From positions 1 through 43,784 of the forward strand of contig NZ_JMFG01000009.1 in assembly GCF_000687145.1 (NCBI RefSeq): a stretch of 43,784 nucleotides of DNA, read 5' to 3'. Below are positions 33,904 to 39,870 of the stretch, piece after piece. The notes under the pieces are model-generated. The model made no database searches. It saw only the letters and a program-made list of their open reading frames with translations, and was not told where the DNA came from. This stretch comes from Thermoanaerobaculum aquaticum (GTDB lineage Bacteria; Acidobacteriota; Thermoanaerobaculia; Thermoanaerobaculales; Thermoanaerobaculaceae). The translations under genes were made by a program, and so were the position numbers. Position 1 is the first letter of the stretch; every line of letters starts with the position of its first letter.

Positions 33904-35261
33904 ACACGAGAAATGCGCGTTTGCTCATCGTGGATGACGAGCTCCACATGCGGGAGTCGTTGGCCCGCTGGTTTCTAGAAGACGGCTACGAGGTGGAAAC
34001 CGCCGGCGACGCCAAAGCAGCTCTCGCGTTGCTGGGGCGGCAAACCTTTGATGCCATCATCACCGACATTCGCATGCCGGGGATGGATGGCTTGGAGCTT
34101 TTGAAGCAAATTAAGGAGGTAAACCCCCACGCCACCATCATCCTCATCACCGCTTACGCTTCGGTGGCTTCCGCGGTGGAAGCGCTTAAGGCCGGCGCTT
34201 ACGACTACTTGGTGAAGCCCTTCGACCCGGAGGAGCTTTCGCGGGTGGTGGAGCGGGCCTGCGAGCGGGCCCGCTTACAGCAGGAAAACATTGCCTTGAA
34301 AGAGCGCCTGGCCGCCGCCGGCCGGGAGCTGGTGGTGGGCGAAAGCGAAGCCATGAAGCGGGTCATGAGCCTCGTGGAAACGGTGGCGCCCACAGAAACC
34401 ACGGTCATGATTCGCGGCGAATCCGGTACCGGCAAGGAGCTTATTGCCCGCCTCATCCACGCCAACAGCCCCCGGGCCTTTGGCCCCCTGGTGGCGGTGA
34501 ACTGCGGGGCGCTTCCCGAGGGGGTTTTGGAGTCGGAGCTCTTTGGCCACGAAAGGGGCGCCTTTACCGGCGCTGTGGCCCGGCGAAAGGGCAAGCTGGA
34601 GCTGGCAGACGGCGGCACGCTTTTCCTGGACGAAGTGGGGGAAATTTCTCCCAAAGTCCAAGTGGAGCTCCTTCGGGTTCTGGAGGAAAAACAGCTGGTG
34701 CGGGTGGGCGGCACCCAGCCAGTGCGGGTGGATTTTCGCGTGGTGTGCGCCACCAACCGCGATCTCGAGCAAGCGGTGCGGGAAGGCACGTTCCGGGAGG
34801 ACCTCTACTACCGGCTTGCGGTTTTCCGAATTGACCTGCCGCCGCTGCGCGAGCGCAAGGAAGATATCTTGCCCATTGCCAACCACTACCTTAAGAAGTT
34901 TGCCGACGCCATGGGCCGTAAGGTCACCGGCTTCTCGCCCAAGGCGCAGGAGCTGTTGCTTTCCTATCCCTGGCCGGGAAATATTCGCGAGCTCATCAAC
35001 GCTGTGGAGCGGGCGTTGGTGGTTTGCCGGGAAGGCCCTGTGCTCCCCGAGCATTTGCCGATTACCCCGAGTAAGCCGGTTTCTCTCCCCAAAGACGATG
35101 ACCTTTCCCTGGAGGCGGTGGAGCGTCGCCATATCGAGTACGTGCTGGAGCGCTGCTCCTACAACATCACCCAGGCGGCCAAGCTTTTAGGCATTGACCG
35201 GGTGACCCTTTACAACCGCATGCGGCGGTACGGCATCAACTGGCATCAGCGGGAGCGGTAG
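33900..35261 (+). CDS. NtrC-class sigma-54 activator (second)
   Basis: This 453-residue response regulator is paired with the haem-binding kinase. The receiver domain has phospho-acceptor D56 in IITDIRMPGMDG and YDYLVKPF. The AAA+ domain shows GESGTGKE, the sigma-54 contact loop GAFTGA in HERGAFTGAVAR, Walker [10 protein letters not shown] and FREDLYYRLAVF. The Fis-type helix-turn-helix is YNITQAAKLLGIDRVTLYNRMRRYG, with LEAVERRHI before it. All catalytic elements look intact. It should act on the sigma-54 promoter at the head of its own operon and perhaps on the one at 38873, both flanked by GTTGA-type sites. It is followed after two bases by the archaemetzincin gene. Confidence 0.92.
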   Translation: MNTRNARLLIVDDELHMRESLARWFLEDGYEVETAGDAKAALALLGRQTFDAIITDIRMPGMDGLELLKQIKEVNPHATIILITAYASVASAVEALKAGAYDYLVKPFDPEELSRVVERACERARLQQENIALKERLAAAGRELVVGESEAMKRVMSLVETVAPTETTVMIRGESGTGKELIARLIHANSPRAFGPLVAVNCGALPEGVLESELFGHERGAFTGAVARRKGKLELADGGTLFLDEVGEISPKVQVELLRVLEEKQLVRVGGTQPVRVDFRVVCATNRDLEQAVREGTFREDLYYRLAVFRIDLPPLRERKEDILPIANHYLKKFADAMGRKVTGFSPKAQELLLSYPWPGNIRELINAVERALVVCREGPVLPEHLPITPSKPVSLPKDDDLSLEAVERRHIEYVLERCSYNITQAAKLLGIDRVTLYNRMRRYGINWHQRER

Positions 35262-35263
35262 CG

Positions 35264-35836
35264 GTGGCCAGGTCTTGGGCCTTAGAGCTGGTGCTCGTGG
35301 GTGCGGTGCCGCTAAGCGTTGTGCGAACCCTCCGTGAGGACTTACATCGGCTGCTGCATCATTCGGTTTCTATCGTGCCCCGCAGGCTCGACCCTAGCCC
35401 GGCCTTTAACCCCGCTCGCCGCCAGTACGATGCCCTGGCCTTGCTGGATTTGCTCCAGCCCCCTCCCGCGGAAGAGCCGCTTTTGTATTTGGGCATCACC
35501 GATGTGGACATCTTTCTTCCGGTCTTTACGTACCTTTTTGGCTTGGCTTCGGCTTCCGGAGGTGCCGGGATCGTTTCCATGTACCGCTTGCTTCCCGAAA
35601 ACAACGGCAGCCGTCCGGATCCCCAGCTTCTACGGTTGCGCCTGGCCAAAGAAGCACTCCACGAGCTGGGGCACCTGTTTGGTTTGACGCATTGTCCCGT
35701 GCCTTGGTGCGTTATGGCTTCGTCCCGCAACGCTGAAGAGGTGGACCTCAAGGACGCCTGGTTTTGTCCCACCTGTGCAAAGCAGCTGGGGGTAATACCG
35801 GTTCCCCGAGATCTGGTGATGGAGCTGCTTTCGTGA
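35264..35836 (+). CDS. amzA: Archaemetzincin zinc protease
   Basis: This is a cytoplasmic metallopeptidase of 190 residues without a signal peptide. The extended zinc motif HELGHLFGLTHC begins at H133 (ligands H133, H137, H143; catalytic E134) and is followed by the archaemetzincin-specific cysteine set C144, C149 in WCVM, and CPTC near the C-terminus that binds a second zinc. The methionine in CVM is the Met-turn. AmzA proteins are known mainly from archaea and scattered bacteria, and their substrates are poorly known. The GTG start lies two bases after the regulator stop, so the protease is part of a sigma-54 redox operon, an unusual setting. Confidence 0.87.
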   Translation: MARSWALELVLVGAVPLSVVRTLREDLHRLLHHSVSIVPRRLDPSPAFNPARRQYDALALLDLLQPPPAEEPLLYLGITDVDIFLPVFTYLFGLASASGGAGIVSMYRLLPENNGSRPDPQLLRLRLAKEALHELGHLFGLTHCPVPWCVMASSRNAEEVDLKDAWFCPTCAKQLGVIPVPRDLVMELLS

Positions 35837-35873
35837 GCGCTTCGTGAGGATGTGGGCGGAAAGGAGGGAGGTT

Positions 35874-36371
35874 ATGAGCGAAAGAACACACAATCGCTTG
35901 GTGAAACTGTTAGAGGCCGCGCTTTTGCTCTTGCTTGGGCTAAGCCCTGGCTGGAGCCTGGCGCAAGGCCAGACCCAGCAGCCCAACCACGCACCCCCCG
36001 AGGAGTTGCTGTTTCGCTCCCCTGTTGGGACCGTCAGCTTTCCGCATGCCCTGCATGTGAGTGACCTGGGAGCGGCCTGCACGGACTGCCACCACCCTGC
36101 GGCTGCTCCGGCGCTCAACACTCCCCACCCGCAGTGGCTTCCCAAGGCAGGCCATCAGTGCCTGGCGTGCCACGGAAAAAAGGAAACCTTGGGCAAAAGT
36201 TACGGGTGCGGTGGCTGTCACAGCCAAACGCTGCCTGCCGGCCACACGGTGATCCCCAGCCGCAAGGTGGCGATCCACCTGGCCTGTGGCCTCTGCCACG
36301 AGATGGGCCAAGGGAAGGATGCCAGCAAGGCCTGTGTGAGCTGCCACGCCGGGGAAAAGGCGCCCTGGTGA
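35874..36371 (+). CDS. Periplasmic five-haem cytochrome c
   Basis: This is a 165-residue precursor with a signal peptide (hydrophobic stretch about 10-28, ending SLAQG) and five haem motifs: CTDCH, CLACH, CGGCH, CGLCH and CVSCH. The segment TVSFPHALHVSDLGAACTDCHH is typical of cytochrome c3/c7-type domains, with H-x-x-H before the first haem. The ATG at 35874 has AAAGGAGGG upstream. It precedes a TAT ferredoxin and an NrfD-type membrane subunit and most likely is the periplasmic electron-transfer head of that complex, taking the place of HmcA, OhcA, NhcA or QrcA in known complexes. Confidence 0.85.
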   Translation: MSERTHNRLVKLLEAALLLLLGLSPGWSLAQGQTQQPNHAPPEELLFRSPVGTVSFPHALHVSDLGAACTDCHHPAAAPALNTPHPQWLPKAGHQCLACHGKKETLGKSYGCGGCHSQTLPAGHTVIPSRKVAIHLACGLCHEMGQGKDASKACVSCHAGEKAPW

Positions 36372-36385
36372 CCAAGGGAGGGAGC

Positions 36386-37240
36386 ATGAACCGAAGAACG
36401 TTTCTGACGCTTGCTGCTTCTGCTGCGGCCGCAGCGGCCAGCAGGACTGCCGGAGCGGTGACCTTTCAACGGGAAGAAAGGGAAGAGCAAGAATTCGTCG
36501 GGGTTTTGATGGACACCACGCGCTGCATTGGCTGCCGGCAGTGCGAGGTTGCGTGCGCCGAGGTCAACGATTTGCCGGTCCCCAAGCCAGCGGAAGACAA
36601 CGGCCTGGCTGAGCGCCGCGACACAACACCCGATCGGTTTACGGTGGTCAACGCTTACGAAACTGAAAAGGGCAAGGTGTTCGTTAAGAAGCAATGCCTC
36701 CACTGTTGGCAGCCCGCCTGTGCGGCGGCCTGTCCCACCAACGCCATGGAAAAAACCCCGCAGGGGCCGGTCATTTGGCACCCCGATCGCTGCTTGGGTT
36801 GCCGCTACTGCATGTTGGCTTGCCCGTTTGAAATCCCAAGGTTTGAGTACTTCAGCGCCAACCCGCGAATTCGCAAGTGCACCATGTGCTTTTCGCGATT
36901 GGAGGAAGGCAAAATTCCCGCCTGCGTGGCCGCTTGTCCCATGGATGCGCTGCAGTTCGGCAAGAAGCGCGAGCTCATGGAGATTGCCCGCAGCCGCATT
37001 TATCAAAACCCCGACAGCTATGTGCACCACATTTACGGGGAGTTTGAAGCGGGCGGAACGGGCTGGCTTTACCTTTCCAGCGTTCCCTTTGAGCAACTGG
37101 GCTTTCGCACCGATTTAGGCACCATGACCTTCCCGGACTACACCCGCGAGTTCCTTTACGCCGTCCCGTTGGTCCTTTTGGGCCTTCCCACGTTGCTTTA
37201 CGGCCTTTCGGAAATGACCAAAAAGAAGGGAGGGGAGTGA
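36386..37240 (+). CDS. TAT-exported HmcB/NrfC-like iron-sulfur subunit with membrane anchor
   Basis: This 284-residue protein has a TAT signal (NRRTFLTLAASAAAAAA). Four [4Fe-4S] sites come from CIGCRQCEVAC, CLHCWQPACAAACP, CLGCRYCMLACP and CTMCFSRLEEGKIPACVAACP. A C-terminal membrane helix (FLYAVPLVLLGLPTLLYGL) anchors it, as in HmcB and HybA. It should wire the NrfD-type subunit to the five-haem cytochrome. The ATG at 36386 follows GGGAGGGAGC; the much longer in-frame start upstream runs through the cytochrome gene and is rejected. Confidence 0.9.
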   Translation: MNRRTFLTLAASAAAAAASRTAGAVTFQREEREEQEFVGVLMDTTRCIGCRQCEVACAEVNDLPVPKPAEDNGLAERRDTTPDRFTVVNAYETEKGKVFVKKQCLHCWQPACAAACPTNAMEKTPQGPVIWHPDRCLGCRYCMLACPFEIPRFEYFSANPRIRKCTMCFSRLEEGKIPACVAACPMDALQFGKKRELMEIARSRIYQNPDSYVHHIYGEFEAGGTGWLYLSSVPFEQLGFRTDLGTMTFPDYTREFLYAVPLVLLGLPTLLYGLSEMTKKKGGE

Positions 37241-37241
37241 C

Positions 37242-38438
37242 ATGCTGGGGGCGCAAACGTGGTCGGCACCATCGCGGTGGCAGTTCATAAAGCAAGAGCT
37301 TAAGCCCAAAGGTCCGTTGTGGACCCCGTTTAACATGCTGGCCGCCTTTGTGATTGTTGGTGGCCTCATCATCACCGCCATCCGCTTTGCCAAAGGTTTG
37401 GGGGCGGTCACCAACCTCAACCAAACCTACCCTTGGGGCTTGTGGATTGGGTTTGACGTCATCACCGGCGTTGCTTTTGCTGGCGGCGCTTACCTGGTGA
37501 CGCTTTCGGTTTACGTGCTCCACGCCGAAAAATTCCATCCCATTGTCCGGCCCACGGTGCTCAACGGCTTTCTAAGCTACGTCTTTTATGCCGGTGCTTT
37601 GGTCTTGGACTTGGGGCGTCCCTGGCATATCGCCAACCCCATCATTGGCAACAAGTTTGGCTACAACTCGGTGCTGTTCTTGGTTTCTTGGCACTTTTTG
37701 CTTTACATGTTGGCCGAGCTTTTGGAGTTTTCCCCGGTGGTGGCGGAATGGCTCAACGCCGAAAAAGCCAAGCGATGGCTTTCCCGGCTGACCCTGGGCG
37801 CGGTTATCTTTGGGGTAACCTTGTCCACGTTACATCAGTCGGGTTTAGGTGCTTTGTACCTTTTTGCCAAGCCCAAATTACATCCTCTTTGGTACTCGGA
37901 GTTCCTTCCGGTGTTGTTTTTGGCTTCCAGTGTGTTTGCCGGCATTGCCATGATCATCTTTGAGGGCACCATCAGCCACCGGGTCTTTCGCGACAGGATT
38001 GACCCCCAACACCACGCTTCTTTTGAGGACATTGTTTTTTCCCTCTCCAAAGGGGCTGCGGTGAGCATGTACGTGTACTTGTTCATGAAGTTCTTGATCT
38101 TCGTTCACGGTCAACATTGGAACTACGTGGCCACAAAATGGGGGGCGTGGTTTTTGGTGGAGGTGGTGGTATTTACCCTGATCCCCTGCGCCCTGTTTAC
38201 CCACGGGTACCGGCAGCAGCGTTTGGACCTGGTGCGCATTGCCGCGGGGATGACGCTGGTGGGCATTCTTCTCAACCGCCTTAACGTGTCGGTCATTGCC
38301 TTTAACTGGAACAGCCCCGCCACCTACTACCCCACGGTTTGGGAGGTGTGGGTTTCGCTCATGGTGGTGTTTATGGAAATCCTGGTGTTCCGTTGGGTGG
38401 TGAACCGTATGCCGGTGTTGTCATCGGCGACCCACTGA
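37242..38438 (+). CDS. NrfD/HmcC/HybB-type quinol-interacting membrane subunit
   Basis: This is a 398-residue integral membrane protein with about ten helices, of the NrfD/PsrC superfamily, which binds quinone. The N-terminal segment KGPLWTPFNMLAAFVIVGG and NQTYPWGLWIGFDVITGVAFAGGAY are characteristic of the HybB/HmcC branch. Later segments include GRPWHIANPIIGN and STLHQSGLGALYL. It lies one base after the ferredoxin gene and, with it, forms the membrane core of a Hmc-like quinone reductase or quinol oxidase. The direction of electron flow cannot be read from sequence. Confidence 0.9.
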   Translation: MLGAQTWSAPSRWQFIKQELKPKGPLWTPFNMLAAFVIVGGLIITAIRFAKGLGAVTNLNQTYPWGLWIGFDVITGVAFAGGAYLVTLSVYVLHAEKFHPIVRPTVLNGFLSYVFYAGALVLDLGRPWHIANPIIGNKFGYNSVLFLVSWHFLLYMLAELLEFSPVVAEWLNAEKAKRWLSRLTLGAVIFGVTLSTLHQSGLGALYLFAKPKLHPLWYSEFLPVLFLASSVFAGIAMIIFEGTISHRVFRDRIDPQHHASFEDIVFSLSKGAAVSMYVYLFMKFLIFVHGQHWNYVATKWGAWFLVEVVVFTLIPCALFTHGYRQQRLDLVRIAAGMTLVGILLNRLNVSVIAFNWNSPATYYPTVWEVWVSLMVVFMEILVFRWVVNRMPVLSSATH

Positions 38439-38451
38439 GGAGGAAAGGGCC

Positions 38452-38595
38452 ATGGAGTACTACCACTACGTCAATATCTTTGAAACCAAGGGGCTGGAGT
38501 ACATCCTGGTTATTTGCTTTCTCATTACCTTGGTTTTGTTCGTGAGCAAGCTGCAAAGGCCTGGAAACAGCAACGGAAAAAAGCAGTTCCCCTGA
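38452..38595 (+). CDS. 47-residue single-helix HmcD-like peptide
   Basis: This small gene encodes a peptide with a polar start (MEYYHYVNIFETKGLEY), one membrane helix (about residues 17-33) and a basic tail. GAGGAGG lies upstream. Size, single helix and position directly after the NrfD-type gene match HmcD, the tiny subunit of the Hmc complex. It closes the operon, 33 bases before a strong terminator. I could not align it to HmcD, so the identification is by position and character. Confidence 0.68.
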   Translation: MEYYHYVNIFETKGLEYILVICFLITLVLFVSKLQRPGNSNGKKQFP

Positions 38596-38627
38596 GCTGC
38601 CAACGCCGGCTAGGTGGCTCCTGGGAG

Positions 38628-38655
38628 GCAACCCCTTGGGGTTGCTTCTTTTTTC
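38628..38655 (+). terminator. Strong terminator closing the second sigma-54 operon
   Basis: GCAACCC (38628-38634) pairs with GGGTTGC (38639-38645) and is followed by TTCTTTTTT, a canonical intrinsic terminator. Confidence 0.9.
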
Positions 38656-38677
38656 AATGGCAGAGGCCCGCGGGTAG

Positions 38678-38860
38678 TGTTGAAGGTTTGGTCTGCTGTT
38701 GAGGTTTACAGCAGTGAGCCGCAAAGCCAACTGTTTTAAGCATGTTTTCGGCGAGTTAGCCGGCCGTTAGGTGTGGAACCTGTTGAGCCTTTTTACATGC
38801 GCTTTTAGTGTGCGTTATGAAGCGTATACCTATCTCATTATTAATCAGTCAGTTACGCAC
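38678..38860. promoter_or_regulatory. Palindromes and TGTTGA repeats upstream of the third sigma-54 promoter
   Basis: CTGCTGT-N8-ACAGCAG lies at 38693-38714, about 195 bp before the expected start. TGTTGA occurs three times (38678, 38697, 38781) and resembles the CCGTTGA words ahead of the second operon. GTGCGTTA (38810) and TTACGCAC (38853) form a nearly matched inverted pair nearer the promoter. No gene is seen between the terminator and the promoter. Confidence 0.4.
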
Positions 38861-38872
38861 TTTTTAACTGCT

Positions 38873-38889
38873 TGGCACGAACGATGCAA
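38873..38889 (+). promoter_or_regulatory. Sigma-54 promoter of the GcvH-like gene
   Basis: TGGCAC-N5-ATGCA has the GG and GC pairs in the correct register. The distance from the GC pair to the next ATG (38911) is the same 24 bases as at the Rieske promoter, with GGAGG in between. Confidence 0.75.
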
Positions 38890-38910
38890 GTGCGAAAGGC
38901 GGAGGCGAAG

Positions 38911-39054
38911 ATGAAGCAGCAAACGGCGGCAGGAGCAGCAAAAAAGGCCGTAAGCGAAAAGGCCCGTTGCTGCACAAACCCTCTCCGCCTCCAGGGAGGA
39001 AGCCATGACCGTCATCATCGTTGCCATTTCGATCCTCTTGTTTGTCTCCATTGA
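38911..39054 (+). CDS. Possible 47-residue leader ORF after the third sigma-54 promoter
   Basis: A short frame starts MKQQTAAGAAKKAVSEKARC with GGAGG five bases before its ATG, at exactly the spot expected for the first gene after the sigma-54 promoter. It runs 50 bases into the following gene in another frame, so it could couple or tune translation of the GcvH-like protein. The part inside that gene is cysteine- and histidine-rich, probably as a by-product of the other frame. I recognise no family. Confidence 0.35.
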   Translation: MKQQTAAGAAKKAVSEKARCCTNPLRLQGGSHDRHHRCHFDPLVCLH

Positions 39055-39673
39055 GGCCATCGGTGTGCTGCTGCGCCGTCGTCGGGTGGAAACGGCAACC
39101 GAGAAAATCCGGGCTTTTGCACCGGTGCATGCACCCAAGGGTGTGTTCTTGAGTCCAGGGCACAGCTGGGCGTTCCTTACGCAAACCGGAGAGCTACGGC
39201 TGGGAGTGGACGAGCTGCTGGCCCAAGCGTTGGGCGGGGCCGACCGGGTCGAGCTGCCCAAGCCGGGAACGACCCTGCGGAAAGGGGAGCCCATGGCCAA
39301 AATCCACCGCCTGTCCCGCACCCTTACTGTACCTTCCCCGGTGGACGGCACGGTGGTCGCGGTCAATGAGACCGTGGCCCGCGGTCCTGTCCCGCTGGAT
39401 GCCGACCCGTACGGGGCTTTTTGGTTCGTAACCGCTGTGCCCATGGAGCACACCGAGGCCCTGGCGTCCCTGAAGGTTGGGGACCGCGCAGTGCAGTGGC
39501 TGAAAGGAGAAATGCAGAGGTTCAGCGAGTTCCTGGCGGCCCGCTTGACACCGAAGGCTTTAGGTGTGGCGTTGGCCGACGGTGCCCGGCCGGTGGTGGG
39601 TGCAGCCCTGGCCCTGGACGAAGCGGCCTTCAGCCAGTTCCAGCGGGAGTTTGCGGGCGTCAACCCGTCGTAA
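39005..39673 (+). CDS. Membrane-anchored GcvH-fold protein without the lipoyl lysine
   Basis: This 222-residue protein begins with a membrane helix (about 2-22) and a basic stop (LRRRRVE). It then shows a glycine-cleavage H-protein domain from about 48 to 140: PGHSWAFL, LGVDELLAQALGG, VELPKPGTTLRKGEPMAKI, PSPVDGTVVAVNETV and DPYGAFWF all fit the barrel-sandwich pattern. The lysine that carries lipoate in true GcvH (E-S-V-K-A) aligns with S104, followed by R105, so it is probably not lipoylated. A further 70 residues are unassigned. GGGAGG precedes the ATG. No glycine cleavage genes are nearby; its own sigma-54 promoter and position after the Hmc-like operon suggest a role tied to that complex. 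Confidence 0.72.
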   Translation: MTVIIVAISILLFVSIEAIGVLLRRRRVETATEKIRAFAPVHAPKGVFLSPGHSWAFLTQTGELRLGVDELLAQALGGADRVELPKPGTTLRKGEPMAKIHRLSRTLTVPSPVDGTVVAVNETVARGPVPLDADPYGAFWFVTAVPMEHTEALASLKVGDRAVQWLKGEMQRFSEFLAARLTPKALGVALADGARPVVGAALALDEAAFSQFQREFAGVNPS

Positions 39674-39798
39674 GTCGCGTTGGCCTTCAGCGGGAAAGCA
39701 CCCTTCCTGGTGGGCTAGTTTTTTAAAGACGCTACGACCCGCTGCCCTGCAAGACCTGCTTGTCGGCTGAATTAACCAAAACGAGCCAGTGACAGCCC

Positions 39799-39828
39799 CC
39801 AGCTCGAGGCCCCTCGGGGTTTAGCTGG
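39799..39828. repeat. Nested hairpin between the GcvH-like and hybrid kinase genes
   Basis: CCAGCT (39799-39804) pairs with AGCTGG (39823-39828), and inside it CGAGG pairs with CCTCG. There is no T run; it may be a weak terminator or an RNA end-protecting structure. Confidence 0.4.
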
Positions 39829-39857
39829 ACCGGAAAGGGGGGCCGCAGGCGCGGCTG

Positions 39858-39863
39858 TAGAAT
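39858..39863 (+). promoter_or_regulatory. -10 element giving a leaderless hybrid kinase message
   Basis: TAGAAT ends seven bases before the GTG at 39871, so transcription should begin at or next to the start codon. No -35 box or Shine-Dalgarno sequence is visible. Confidence 0.4.
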
Positions 39864-39870
39864 AGGTTCG

